The notes: a model not told the origin generated them from the letters alone. Shown: positions 11,944 to 25,345, numbered from the stretch's first letter. The stretch: DNA of 64,000 nucleotides from Trema orientale (GCA_002914845.1 JXTC01000202.1:86285-150284), one strand, 5' to 3'. Translations and numbers: made by a program.

Positions 11944-12184
11944 GGGTACTAATCCAGTAGATATTTTTTTTTTTTTACCTATGCATAGGTATCATTTTGG
12001 CCAATAAAAATTTATTATGTACATTTTTTTATATTAAAAAGTAAAAAAGAGAAAAAGCATTAATAATGCACATCTTTTCATGCACCTCAATATAACCGTT
12101 GGATTACTATTATATGATGATCTAACGGCTAAAAAAAAATGCCTACACATTGGTAAAAAAAAAATACCTACTGGATTGGCAACC
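11944..12184 (+). mobile_element. MITE, copy A of a four-copy family
   Basis: The left end is GGGTACTAATCCAGTAG and the right end, read inward, GGTTGCCAATCCAGTAGG; each is followed by a T run. The centre holds an inverted pair CCGTTGGATTA / TGATCTAACGGCT. It sits between TA-dinucleotide tracts, so the target duplication cannot be told from the target. Matched by eye to copies at 13299, 13530 and 31943. No coding capacity. Superfamily is not certain. Confidence 0.75.
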
Positions 12185-13298
12185 ATATATATATATAGGG
12201 TAAATTTTCAATGTGTATTTTTTGCTCTATAGATAGATAAGTTCGTCAAAATGGAAAATGACCTACAATAGCAACTTAAGTTCAACTATTTCTATTCCCT
12301 TAATTAACGTCTAATTCAATATTTTTCCCCATTTCGTTTCTTATCTTTTTTAAATTTAATTTCAAAGTTTATTCGATTATTGTTTTTAATCTAAATCTAT
12401 CCAATATGGCTTTTCTTTTTTTCTTCCTTTTTTTTTTTAATTTTATTTTTGTATATTTATTCTCATGTTACACAAAATATATATACGGTTGTTGCCTATA
12501 TAGCCCATACTTTATCAAACAATTCCAAAAAAAATATATATATATATTGAACATCTGTGGTAAATAATATATTTTAAATCTAATATCAAGCTATATATAT
12601 TTAAATACTTTTAACATGATTTGATGTTTGATCGACAAATGCATTATTACACTATATCATAACAACATAAATAAATTATCTATGCATAACACAATATATT
12701 CTATGTTTTTCACTATACGAATATTAAACTCCTTATATACAAGTCAGGATAATCAAGGGAATTTTTCATTTTATATACCATAATATATGAAGAAACTCAT
12801 TATTAAAAGTCAAATTTATTTTTTTTTCCCCACTAAAATCATGTTTTTCACTATACGAATATTAAACTCCTCATATACGCCATAGTTCTTAATACGAATA
12901 GGTAATTGTTTTTTTACATAGTGGAATGTAATTAAAAAAAAGCTAATTTTGTTTGAACTTTAAAAAGGAATCAATGTTTGAAAAATAAAAAGGTAAAAAG
13001 TTCTTATTATATTTTTTAAAAATGATATATAGGAATCAATTAATATATATATAATGGAATTAAGAGGGAAAAAAAACTAACTTAGTAGGTAATAATCAGA
13101 TTACCCACTCTATAAGCTATAGTAAATTATTTTCTATAATTGTATAACGATAAATTCAATAGATCTTTTGGTATAATTATCAAACTGCTTAGTGCCATCC
13201 GATTAAAATTAAATGGTTAAAATTATAGTATCCATCAATAGGTAAATATTGTGATACCCATTGAAAAAGTACCCGTATATATACATATATATATATAT
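12185..13298. other. AT-rich intergenic DNA
   Basis: Low-complexity AT-rich sequence. A 35-bp phrase around CATGTTTTTCACTATACGAATATTAAACTCC occurs twice in part (about 12703-12735 and 12840-12872), a small local duplication. No gene is seen. Confidence 0.65.
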
Positions 13299-13515
13299 GG
13301 GCACCACTCCAGTAGGTTTTTTTTTTTTTTTTTACCTACACATAAGTATCATTTTGGCCAATAAAAATTTCTTATGCATATTTTTTTATTGTAAAAAGTA
13401 GGAAAGAGAAATAACATTAATGATGCACGTCTTTTCATGTACCTCATTATAGCCGTTGGATCACCATTAGATGATGATCTAACGACTAAAAAAAATACCT
13501 ACTAGATTGGCAACC
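13299..13515 (+). mobile_element. MITE, copy B
   Basis: Same family as copy A: a CACTCCAGTAGG left end, a GATTGGCAACC right end and a central TAGCCGTTGGATCA / TGATGATCTAACGACT inverted pair. Flanked by TA tracts. Only about 14 bp separate it from copy C in the same orientation. Confidence 0.8.
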
Positions 13516-13529
13516 ATATATATATATAA

Positions 13530-13771
13530 GAACCAATCCAGTAGGTATTTTTTTTTTTTACCCATACGTAGATATCATTTTGACCAATGAAATTTTATCA
13601 TGCACATTTTTTTATAGTAAAAAGTAAGAGAGAGAAATAGCATTGATGATGCACGTATTTTCAAAACTTTATTATAGCCGTTGGATCACCATTAGATGAT
13701 GATCCAACGGCTAAAAAAAATACCTATACATAGGTTTTTAAAAAAAAAATATACCTATTGGATTGGCAACC
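13530..13771 (+). mobile_element. MITE, copy C
   Basis: Same family, direct orientation, directly after copy B. It has the best-preserved central inverted pair: TAGCCGTTGGATCA and its exact complement TGATCCAACGGCTA separated by a few bases. Left end ACCAATCCAGTAGG, right end GGATTGGCAACC. Confidence 0.8.
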
Positions 13772-16700
13772 TATATATATAGCAAAGTGATAGTAACAAT
13801 CCCCAAACAAAACTAATTACACCGACATGATCTATTGAATAGAGAGAGGAGGGAGGGAGGAGCGGGGGGAGGGGGGGATTTTAGAAAACAAACGAAATTT
13901 TCACCATTATCTATGCTAGTATTTCAATTTAATTGAACTATATTTATTATTGTCTTAATAGAAATGGTTGATGATCAAATAAAAGCTTAATGGTCAGTGA
14001 AATTTTAGTCAGGTGCTGGTGGAGGGGTATCTATTTAAATAGTTTAAATATCTTGTAGAGAGTGTTTATATAAATACTTTGAGTTCAAGGAATGTTACTG
14101 TAATTAGCCTTATATGTAGATGCATACCTACATACATGTATATACACATACACATATTTTCCCATGAAAAATATATTGTGATTTCCCCCTTCAAATTGAA
14201 TGTGTCTACTCTTGAATCTTGATATATTTACGTAGGTTGATTGAAGTGTGACACAGTACTATGTCGTGCGGAATGCACTAGCAAGCTATAGAGGAACTGT
14301 GATACATTATAATCTAATAATCTGTAAAAAAATCTATATGTGTCAGTGAGAATATAAGGAAATATTAGGAAATATTAAAGAAGATAAAGGTGACAATTCA
14401 GCCTTTGAAGCTCAGCTAATCGATAATATTGAGATAAGATATTTTATAGTACTTTTAGAACAAATTAACATGCCCTGCTATGGCTAATGGCTATACGACA
14501 TTTGTCGTATTGACTTCATTCCAAAGCAATATTATGCATATAGTGCTTTCCATGCCAAATTAGAGTACTAAAAGCCTCGAGCCATTGCCCTTGAATATGG
14601 AATCCAGATGCAAAAATCGTAGTACTTGGAACTTTTTCCTTATTGTTTAGTGCTCTTTTGCCTCGTCATGGAATCAAAAAGTTGAAAATCTTGACCTTCC
14701 TGAGATTAGTTTATGCTTTTGCTTTATTAATTTATTATCAAATTATAACTCTTCTAGTATTACTAGTTATAAATTAAGCATATGGGATGCAGGTTTCGAG
14801 CATTAATGTATGGAAAGTATGTTCCAACTTTCAAGACAACAATATATAACAGGATCGTATTCTATAATATAAGTACGTTTTGGTTAACATACTGTACAGA
14901 GAATATAGTAAAATACCACTCTACTCTCAAGTTAATTATTTATATAACTACGTACGTGGTGTATGTTTGAACAGTGGGCTACAAGTGGAAGACTGATTTC
15001 ACAAGTGGGAGTAATTAAATAATGAAAAGAGAACCCTGATCAGAATTATCCAAAATAATGGAGATACAGTTTATGAATATCTGAAAACTATATATGATTT
15101 ACACGTTTGAGTTTTTATTTTTTCAAAGTAAAGTTATTCTTCATATGTGCTTCTTTTGTATATTCAAAGTCATATATTTTTGTACCTTTGTCAATGCTTC
15201 ATTACCAAAAAAATTAGCTTCTGAATTCTCATGCTATGGTTTTCATGCAGTATCTAGTCAATCACTCTTCTGGTCCTCTCGTAACACTTTAAGTGCAATC
15301 ATGAGTCATGATCATACATATATGCATGAAATGTCACCTTCAGTAGGGGAAAATTTTCCACAATGGCAGCTCAATAATAATCTACTTATCTAAGATGGTA
15401 ATATCGATCCAGCACCTTATATTACGTGTACTTTGACCGCCAAAAAAACGAAAAGTAAAATAAAAGAAACGTCAAATTAGAACGTGTGTAGAAAGAATAT
15501 TTAAGTGCTTTTAGGATTTAATTCATGCATATTTCTCATATTATTCCAATCATATATATACTTTTTAAAAGTGATGAGGACGTAACTCACTGGTACTGAT
15601 CGATGATCATGTGAATTACTCTGAAGTCTAAAGACTTAGCCGAGAACATTAGATTGTGTGGTTTGTGGTTGGTGATCGGCTATATTTGGGGCCATCAAGC
15701 TTTCAAATTTTCGTTCCCTAACATATGATAAAAGTTCATCACCATGTGCAAAAGTTACATTAATCAATCTATTTTTTCCTGACAAATCTTAAGTCAAGTC
15801 CTTGTTCATTTTCCTTTTTTTTTTTGAAAAAAAAAATGTAAAATATAAAAAGGAAGGAGGAAAAAAAACAGAATTCATTTACATTCATTCACTAAACTTT
15901 CTTTTCTAAGCATGTCTCGAGGAAAAGAAGAGTGCTTATTCAGTCATAACAAGATCTTTATTGCCATCGACCGACTAGTATACTACGTAGATAATTGTGA
16001 AATACACATAAGAATATTATTGCCTTCATATTTGATTTGATTTTAGTCAAATATGAAGTTAGAGCTCTAATTGCCTTTTTTTGTTTTTTTTAATGGACCG
16101 ATCGATCACAGTGCATTCTAATATTAATTGGTGTGGAGCATGTGAGTTGGTGGGTTAGAAGGTATCTTACACATGCTTGCAATCTTTGAAAGGAGCCATA
16201 AAACTAATTACTAAATATAATTTACAATATCAATGTCGTTAGGTACTATTCTATGGAGGATTTGATATCAAATCTAAATGATTAAACCTAATATTAATAT
16301 AATTACTACATGTATATTACATGCTTCGATGTTGCTTCGGACGAGAATAATGGGATTCATGTTAATGGTCTATGAAACAGTACCTAAAAAGAGCTAGTGA
16401 GATGAACTATATACTGTCCTACTCTATAATGAAAGGGATATAATGGAGATTTCATTAACTCTTTCAACTTTTATTTTACATATACTTTGCTGGTTGACTA
16501 ATGTGGCCGCGAACATTTGTCGTGTACACAACATTACGAAGACTGGTTTCGAAAATCAATGTTCATGCATATAGTTGTTTAATCAATGACTTTATATTAT
16601 GAACATATACTGTTATATTTCTGGATTAATGAAGCTTATTTCAAGGCACGGATTAGACGCGTCGAATGATTTTAAGATAATGACGATCACATGCTCCGTG

Positions 16701-18699
16701 GACTAATGTCAATGGTCGGGGTGGGTAAATTAATTTACCGAAAAAAAAAAGAGATGGGTAAACTACTGCATGCNTGTAGAGATGAGCAATATTCAAGCTA
16801 TATAGGTCAGAAATATATCTGTTACGAATGCATATATAATCGACTCCCTCTTAAGCTGAAGTGTCCAGTTCATAATTCTTTTCCCGCAATAAGCCTACAA
16901 TCTCATCTCGAACATCAAAGTACACACATACAAATAAGTACCCTCTTTATGTTTTTTGGTCCCCCACTTCCTAAATACAAAATGCCATAAAAGATAAGGG
17001 GAAAATATAGTTAAAATCTTGGTATATATCCAATATCCAGCTAATTCAAACTTCTGAACTCAGAAGAAAAAGTGGAGCACAAAAGAAAAATACCAAGTTT
17101 TTAAAATTAAAATATACATGTCCAAGTTAATTGACAACATTTATTAATATTAAAAACAGTAATGCCACATAACAATTGTCTAAGTGCGATACCATATCGA
17201 AACTTGACCCGGCTGAATCTTTTTGAGCATTGATATTGGTTTCATTTTTCCTCTTTACGTTATATTATTCTTAGGGGAATTAAGAAAAAGAATATTATAC
17301 CAATAAAAGGATTTCCCAAAAAATTCAATGTTAGACTTATTGGGCTCTCTAACTGTCTGGTACCTGTCAATATGTTGGTATGGACAAAAGGACGACTGTG
17401 ATATACCCACGAGGGGGTAACATGCAAGAAAATTGAACAATCGTTTCTAAATTTGTTTGCTTTGTATAAAAACCATTCGGATGGAAGCCCCACACAGGAG
17501 GTTTAAGTTTCATCTCTTGTTGTGGCCAAGAGTAGTCACCAGATCACATGGGTTTTGGTATCCCATGAATGCGTAAGTGTTACCTAATCTGGGGCTGAAT
17601 TGAAATTAAAAAGGAAAAAGAAGCTGATTTTCTTTTTTTCTTAATTCTAAAAACTAATACAAAAAAATGAAAAATAAATAAACAGTGGGAATTAATGAAA
17701 GAAACAACAGCAAAGACAAGCACTTGTTGTATCAAAACAAAAGGCAATGTGGGGGACCTTTACACATGGGGTGGGGATGCTTCAGAGAGCTTTGTGAAGT
17801 GGAGCCAACTTAAAGTTAAGAATCTTTCGCAAAATGTTGGTTGGAAGCATACACTTGGGGGCAAAAGCTATATGATCAGTCGATTATCTATGAGTTTTTA
17901 TTAATATTGATCTTTTATTTCACTACACATATCCATTCTATTAATCATGATCAATGTTTAAATTAAGATACATAAAATATATAATTTTAGTATACTTAAG
18001 ATTATTTACAAGAGAATTGGTAATGTAATAGATAATTATATACATAAAACGAACATGAAAGAATATGATTTCATGAGAAATAATATATATGGCGTGGGAA
18101 AAACGTTATAATGCATGTTGATGAAGGACACGGAAAGAAATAATGATATATATTTGTAAAGTCGATAAGATCATGATTGAAGATTTTGATTACTGTCTAG
18201 AGAATCGTAGCTTTAGTACTAGTACTCGAATGTTTTTTTGTGTTTCTTAATTACAGGAAAAGTGCTACGGCAATAAAAGCATTGATATGAGTACATATTT
18301 GCTAGCTATGATCGACCTTTCGAAACCTTCATGAGAGAGCCAACGACCACAATATTGCCTAATTATATCAAGAAATAAATAATTATTGGATCCTTTCCAA
18401 AGAAATTATAACGAAGTTTCTTTACTGGCCACCTCTGTCCCTGCTCGTTCACCGTTCTAGAAATTTGAACAGGTACTTGCTTGTTTATGGCCATAATTAC
18501 ATGTAAATGCTTTCTTATATTTATAGATAAGCCAAAATTTAGTGCAGATAGACTGCAAGCCGATGCTGGTTTGATTAAGGTACACATATGATACGATCAA
18601 CTTCTTTTAAATCGGAAGTAGTAGTACTTGAAGTCTTGAACCGTTGGGATTTATATAGGTATATAATATGAGGAGACCAACTTTTAAATTAAAAATTTT
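13772..18699. other. Gene-free AT-rich DNA, about 4.9 kb
   Basis: A purine-rich GGGAGG patch lies near 13845-13875 and a single ambiguous base at 16774. Several short open frames (for example 15094-15393, 16691-16990, 17695-17904) show no recognisable domain, no splice support and no composition shift. No RNA gene was recognised. Confidence 0.6.
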
Positions 18700-19067
18700 G
18701 GGTTAATTGCAAAAAAATATTCTGAAGTATGATATTTTTGCAGTTTAACATTTTTTTTTAGCTTGTGCAAAATTATACCTACACATTTGAAATTCTTCAA
18801 AATTCTACCTTTTGCGTACAAATTTTGTGATTTATGCTGACTGTTTAGTTATATACAATAAATTTTAACTGTTTGTCAACAGAAATGAAATAAGATATCC
18901 TCAATTAGGATTTTGTATTTAGTGTAGAATTTTCCAGTTATTTTGGACACAAATGGTAGATATTTGCAGAGATTTTAAATGTGGAGAGATAATTTTGCAC
19001 ATGCCAAAAAAAGGGTTAAAATTACAAAAATATTATACTTTAAGGTATTTTTTTTGCAGTTGACTCT
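18700..19067. mobile_element. MULE-type MITE with long inverted ends
   Basis: A 368-bp unit whose left arm (GGTTAATTGCAAAAAA, GTATGATATTTTTG, GTGCAAAATTATACC, CACATTTGAAAT in order) is repeated inverted on the right (reading inward TCAACTGCAAAAAA, GTATAATATTTTTG, GTGCAAAATTATCTC, CACATTTAAAAT). The arms exceed 100 bp. An 8/9-matching target duplication (AAAAATTTT at 18691-18699, TAAAATTTT at 19068-19076) fits a Mutator-like element. There is no coding capacity. Confidence 0.65.
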
Positions 19068-19583
19068 TAAAATTTTACACAATTTAGGTGGAATAATGGT
19101 ATTTTAACATAGGATTACACTTGTGAAGTAAAAATAAGATGTAGTTTGAAATTGTACACACATTTGCCATAGAATTTGCAATTTTTGTTTCAAAATTCGT
19201 TTCTCTAATAGTGATCATGCATATAAATATTACATATTACCAAAAAAAAAAAAACATTTGTATGATATTTAGCATTACACATATCATAGAGGATATTGAG
19301 GATATTTTTCTTTAACCTATCAAAAAATGACACATGGCTCCTAAATGAAGTCCAAAACGACATATCGTAGCCAATACCTGAAGCGACACCAAGCTCATTA
19401 TGGGCCGAGCAGCTCAAGAAAGACCAAGTAGATTGGTCACTTATGGGGAGAGTAACCCCTAGAAAGTCAAATGGCTTGGTTGGACACTAAAGAGAATATC
19501 ATGTCGTAATCTTGTCTTATAACCCATAGGGATAAGCCGAGCAACTTTTAAAAGGTAAATAACTTGGTCAGAATATCAAAGAA
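19068..19583. other. Unassigned DNA left of the gypsy element
   Basis: The first part is AT-rich. From about 19320 to 19583 the sequence becomes more balanced in composition and contains repeated words such as CCGAGCA and GGTCA. It abuts the truncated gypsy LTR where about 356 bp of LTR should be. It may be a fragment of another repeat. No gene is seen. Confidence 0.5.
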
Positions 19584-21412
19584 AGCAACCTGCGGCCCAA
19601 CTCCTGCAGCCACTGGAGCCGCCAAACGCCGACGAGAAGCTCGAGAAGCCGTTGACGTTTTTGGTCACCGGCGACTATTCTAGCCACCGTTTGATCTCAA
19701 GCTGGGCTCGTTGAATTCATATCATCGCAAGGATTGTCAAAGTATGTATTTCACGATCCCGCCCAAATCAAAAGTTTCCATTTTTGAGTGTTTTGAGCTT
19801 GAGATTTGATTTTTTGATCAGACCATTGGATTGTATTTTTGATGTCATTTTTAGAATATACTTAGAAAATAAAGAAGTTTGATATATATATATATGACTA
19901 TATTTAGTGATCAGTACGAAAAACGAAAATGAACAGCTAAGATTTGCCTCGTTTTATATGCCACCGGTCTAGTTTCAACCCAGACCCGAATTGGACGAAT
20001 TATATGTCTAACCTAGCTATTTTGGATGCTTGGAATTCAGTAAAGAGGTCCGTTTGTAGAATTGAAGCTCCATTGAGAAGTTGATTTTTCACAAGAGAGC
20101 GATCGAGAGCTTGGAATTGGTTCCCGACCCTCCGAGCGATCATCCAACGATACATTGATGATCCAATTGCGTGGCATCGCTATTCGAGTGAGGTAAGGAT
20201 TCGGTTACCTCTGTTTTATATCGTTTCTTAATAAAACTTATTTTGTGCAACATATAATAACAAACGTGATTTTAGAACTATTTAAATATCTGTGATAGAA
20301 TTTGATTGTATGATATATATTGTATTGCTCTGAAACTTTTCTGAGTACAGGTTATTTTTTGGTATATTAAAAATAGGGCCGTTATGCTGCCCATTTTTCT
20401 ATAAAACCTAATATGCATATTTTATTGAAAAACTAGTGCACGATAATTTTCACACTTTAGTTCTATATTGCACATATCATGATCATAAATGAGCACTATG
20501 TTAGCATCGTGGGTTTACGGCATGGTGCTGCATACTCCACCGTCGGTATAGAGTCCGTAAACCCACGTACGGTTTGTTTCTTCTTATTTTCTCCCCATCT
20601 GGCAGGCGTAGGCAATTCGGTTGCCCCTCCAGGTTTGATAGGTGACACATGGGTGTTCCCCCTAGGTATGAGCTTAGGTGTCAGGTAGGCAATTAGGTAC
20701 ACTTAGTGTTATCATCCTGTGTTTCCACAGATGAGAGGATATGAGCTCATGGGTATGGGTTAATTTGTGTCATGTATATATAAATTGGATAGTTTCACTT
20801 AAACTATTTTATTTATACATATACATATAGATTTCCAGTTTTGGACTATTATATATGTATGTATTGGATTTAAACTAACTATGCAGAAACTTTCCATCAC
20901 TAAAATATTTTCCATCGAGGTAACTGCTTTCCTATTGGGTATTTTATGCTCATCCCCTACCTTCCTTCCTCAGGTAGTGTTCAGTGCGATGTTCGTGATC
21001 AAAAAGATTAAGAGGCCATCTTGACTGCAGTTCGTTATCTTAGTAATGCTAGAAGCTTAGTGTTGTTGTGGTATTTTAGATTGTTTGGATTTTGATTTAG
21101 CATTGAACCAGGATTACTACTTTCAATTATGTTTGTGGACTTATGTATGCCATTTTGATATTTGACATTTGTTGTGGATAATAATGATGCTTGGACTTAA
21201 ATATGATTTATGTTTTTCAATATTATTCGATCTATGTTTAATGGTGTATACGAATTGTGTGAGAAGTTCACGGGATGAAATTCCATATATTTTATTTAAA
21301 TGGATTATTTTATAAAACTGAAACTTTTAAGACATTTTTAAAATAAATCAAAAAATTTCTCATGTTAGTGAAATTCTCCTTCTGCCACTCGCCCGGATTT
21401 TGGGTCGTAACA
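19584..21412 (+). repeat. 5' LTR (truncated) of the gypsy element
   Basis: Homologous to 27590-29429; it ends GGTCGTAACA immediately before the primer site. The first about 356 bp present in the 3' LTR are missing, and unrelated sequence lies there instead. Confidence 0.85.
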
Positions 21413-21419
21413 AAAATTG

Positions 21420-21431
21420 TGGTATCAGAGC
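21420..21431 (+). promoter_or_regulatory. Primer binding site (initiator tRNA-Met)
   Basis: TGGTATCAGAGC, the classic complement of the 3' end of plant initiator methionine tRNA, lies 7 bp after the LTR end. Confidence 0.9.
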
Positions 21432-21544
21432 TTGAGTTTAATAGCTCAGACCTATCGCCATTAAACTAGATTGAAGTTATTTTTATAACAAGTATATATT
21501 ATTATTTCACTAACAGCCTGGCATATTATTTTAGACTTTTAAAG

Positions 21545-22454
21545 ATGCCTCCAAGAAGAGTTCCGAAGTACTAGCCAGGTACTGAACCTCCTCATCATCA
21601 GGATTTCACCTATCTGATCGAGGCAATACAACAGGCATTTACCCAGATGAGCAATCCAGAGTATCAGCCTCTAACTCTGAGGGAACGTCAGTTAGATCAG
21701 TCCGATCACCTTCAACAGTTCATGCGCCTCCAGCCAAGGCAGTATGACAGGAGACCAGAACCTCTCTCAGTGATTGCTTGGTTGCATGAGATAGAGAGGT
21801 ATTTTCGAGCCCTTGGTACTCCGGTGGAGTCTTGGGTAGTGTTTGCCGTTACGTGTCTGACAGGGAGTGCCATTTGCTTATGAGAGATGGTAAAACAAAT
21901 GCAAGCTGTGGTAGGTCTGACTTGGAAAGACTTTGAACAGATTTTCAAGGCTCAATATACCAATAAAGACCAACAGGATGAAGTTCTGAACCGGTTTGAG
22001 ACTTTGATCCAAGGTAACAGAACGATGAATGAGTATCTGATAGAGTTCATTGAGTTGGCAAGTGTTGCCCTTGGACCAGGTACGAGTGAGAAGTAAAGAG
22101 TTGCCAAGTTCAGGAGTCGTCTGAATTGGAACATTTTCAACAAGATTGGCACACATACTTTCCATACTCTTCTGAGATTACAGTGGTTGCCCAAAGGGCT
22201 GAAGCCATCGAAGAGGGATTAGATTCAAGGAGGAATCAGCAGAGAGGTAATGACAGGAAAGTCACCAGAAGGAATCAGGGACAGTGGTCAGCCGAAAATA
22301 CTCTGAACAGTAGAAACTCAAACAGTAGTAGTTCTTCAGGGGGTGGCAGAGGCAGTCCTTATGGAGGATGTTTTTCTTGTGGCCAGCCAGGCTATCAGAA
22401 GAAGGAGTGTCCTTATCGTCTGCAGAAATCTCCTCTTTCTCAAGGAGGACTATA
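21545..22454 (+). pseudogene. gypsy gag remnant with altered zinc knuckle
   Basis: It starts MPPRRVPK at the expected position after the primer site and hits a stop within ten codons. Downstream frames carry Gag-like sequence (RYFRALGTP, FEQIFKAQY, LIQGNRTMNEYL) broken by further stops. The CCHC knuckle at about 22366-22420 reads CFSCGQPGYQKKECP: the zinc-binding His is replaced by Tyr. Confidence 0.85.
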
Positions 22455-22739
22455 GAGAAGCCAGTCAGATTCTGTTTCTTATCTGAACACTTAGGTAAGG
22501 CCGCAATAGTTACAAGGTGTCTCACAAACTTTTACTTTCCCTCAGCCTTATCAGCATCAAAACTGCCCTTAGGATTACAATTAGAATTTAAAGAGTCAAA
22601 ATGGGCGTGGGTATGGCAGTAATAGTCCAGGATCTAGCAGTAGCCATCCTGGTCATGGGAGAGGCAACAAGGGGAAAAGGAAGATGACTGGTCAAGTAGC
22701 CTATGCTTTCACTGGAGCTGACGAAACTTAGGATCGTAC

Positions 22740-25345
22740 CAGCCGATGTGTTATTGACGGTATGTTCCTTATTGCACATTCTTGGGTACATGTTTTGTTT
22801 GATACTAGTGCTTCCCATTCATTCATATCTTTATTGTTTGCTCAACAGTTGGGGTTTGAATTTTCAGATTTGAATTATGTATTGACGTTGGATACATCCA
22901 CGAGAGGAGTAGCCAATGTGCCTAGTATGTATAAATTTTGGCGAGTTGTGGTTGGTGATAGAAAGTTGCTTGCTGATTTGATTGTGTTACCGATGGGACA
23001 GTATGACGTAATACTCAGTATAGATTAGTTGTCGAAGTACCGAGTTGTTGTGAACTATCATATAAAGCGGGTGACTTTTTTTTCCTAGTGATGGACATTC
23101 CATTATCTTTCAAGCTAGAATGAGTCTGCTGAAGCCTAATTCTGCTCTGAAAATATGCATGGGTAGAAGGAAGATACTTGAGTATTATGGGATCTTGTTT
23201 GCCATTGATGTAAGGTAATAACAGACGATCAAGACCTATAGATTCCATTAGTTTGTGAGTATTTGGAGGTGTTTCCTGAAGACTTACAGGGATTGCTACC
23301 AGATAGGGAGATCAAATTCTGTATTGAACTAGGTCCTGGAGCTCAGCCAGTTTCTATTCTAGCCTATCACATGGTGCCTACAGAATTGGAAGAATTAAGA
23401 GAACAGTTGGATGATCTGATTTCCAAAGGCTTCATTCACAGTAGCACTTCTCCTTAGGGTGATCCTGCCTTGTTTACGAAGAAAGCTAATGGTTCGTTAA
23501 GGCTTTGTATAGACTATAAGAAGCTGATTCAATTGATAATGAAGAATAAGTATCCTTTGCCAAGGATAGATGAGTTGTTTAATCAACTCAGTGGTTCAAG
23601 ATTCTTCTCCAAGATTAATTTGAGATCCAGTTATTATCAGCTGAAGATAAGAGAGGATGATATACCTAAGACAGTATTCAGAACTCGTTATAGTCATTTT
23701 GAGTTTCTGGTGATGATATTTAGTTTGACGAATGCTCCTGCACACTTTATAGATCTCATGAATCAGATTTTCAGGCCCTTTTTGGATCGTTTTGTGGTTG
23801 TGTTTATCGATGACATCCAGGTGTATTCTAAGACTCGAAAAGAACATGCCGAACATCTAGGATAGTACTTAAGACCTTGAGAGATCATCAGTTGTATGCC
23901 AAAAAATCGAAGTGTGACTTTTGGATATCAGAAGTAAAATTCTTGGGGCATGTGATTTCTCATGGAGGTATTTCAGTTGATCTTGCTAAGATAGAAGCTG
24001 TTCTAGAGTAGGAAAGACCGAGAAATATGACAGGTATGGAGTTTCCTCGGTTTGACAGGCTACTACTGTCGCTTTGTGCAAGATTTCTCAACAATTGCTT
24101 TACCTTTGACCAAGTTGACTAAGAAGGATGTCAGGTTCATTTGGGATCACGACAGTGAAGAAGCTTTTGTGAGGTTGAAGCACAGTTTAACTACCGTATA
24201 TGTTCTTACTATTCTTGATAATAACGCGCCTTATATGGTATATACTGATACTTCGAAGACAGGTTTGGGATGTCCCTTGATGCAGAATAGTCGAGTTGTG
24301 GCTTACGCTTAGCGTCAGTTGAAGCCACATAAGACGAGCTATCCCACCCATGACCTAGAGCTTGCAGTGGTGATCTTTGCACTGAAGATTTGGAGATGTT
24401 ACTTATATAGTGTGAAGTTCGATATATTCCGATCACAAAAATTTGAAATATCTCTTTACTCAGAAGGATCTAAACTTGAGACAACAAAGATAAGTTGAGT
24501 ATATAGAGAAATATGACTTTGATCTACAGTATCATCCTGGTAAGGCTAATGTTATAGCTGATGCACTGAGTAGAAGACCTCGTGGTGTACTAGCCGCACT
24601 GGTGATTGAAGATTGGAAGAACTCAGTTGTGATTGGTAAGTACAACTTGCAGTATTTCGAGAATGAAAGAGTTGTTGTCCTCAGCAACATTATGATTTTG
24701 CCATCACTTCTCCAAACTGTCCAGCAGAATAAGTGGCAAGATCAGAAACTGAGGACAATCTGGAACCAGCTTTAGAATAGTGAACAATTAGATGGTTGGA
24801 GCATAAACAGGGAAGGGTTCTTGCTTTTCAGTGGGAAGTTAGCTGTGTCTAACAACCCTAATCTTCGAGAAACCATTCTAACTGAGGCTCAGAAATCAAG
24901 ATTCGCAGTACATCCTAGTAGTACTAAGATGTATTAAGACTTGAAGAGACAGTATTAGTGGAAAGGTATGAAGAAGGATGTGGCTACCTTTGTAGTTAAG
25001 TGTTTGACTTGTCAGCAAGTCAAGGCTAAGCACTAGAGGCCAGCTAGGTTACTTCAACTGTTACCTATTCCAAAGTGAAAATGGGACAAGATCACGATAG
25101 ACTTCGTGACCAGTTTGCCAAAGATCTTGACGAAGAATGATGCAGTTCAGGTGATAGTACATTGGTTGACAAAGAGTGCTCACTTTATACCGATCTGGAT
25201 TGACTACTCACTTACTAAGCTCAGTAAACTATATGTGGAGAATGTCATACACTTGCATGATATACCTTCAAGTATAGTTTCTGACAGAGACCCAAGGTTT
25301 ATTTCTAAGTTTTGGAGAGCTTTACAGAAAGCATTTGGTACGTAG
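22740..25345 (+). pseudogene. gypsy pol remnant (protease, RT, RNase H, integrase)
   Basis: Protease: VLFDTSASHSFIS at 22793-22830, with Ser where the active-site triad normally has Gly. Reverse transcriptase: 23263-23865, with [16 protein letters not shown], the finger motif [13 protein letters not shown] and the catalytic box FIDDIQVYS. RNase H: about 24230-24310, YTDTSKTGLG. Integrase: a His/Cys zinc region from about 24908 (HPSSTKMY, then CLTCQQVK near 25002-25025), core pieces ITIDFVTSLPK (about 25095) and SDRDPRFISKFW (about 25278-25315), and a SERTIQ Glu further on. In-frame stops separate most blocks (for example 23458, 23864, 24312, 24955, 25344). Confidence 0.9.

Noticed and set aside
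17695-17904. 69-codon open frame starting MKETTAKTSTCC
   Set aside because: No family resemblance, no promoter or splice context and no composition shift.
20479-20702. Pair of opposite open frames around 20.5 kb
   Set aside because: They lie inside the gypsy 5' LTR, and the 3' LTR equivalent does not keep the frames.
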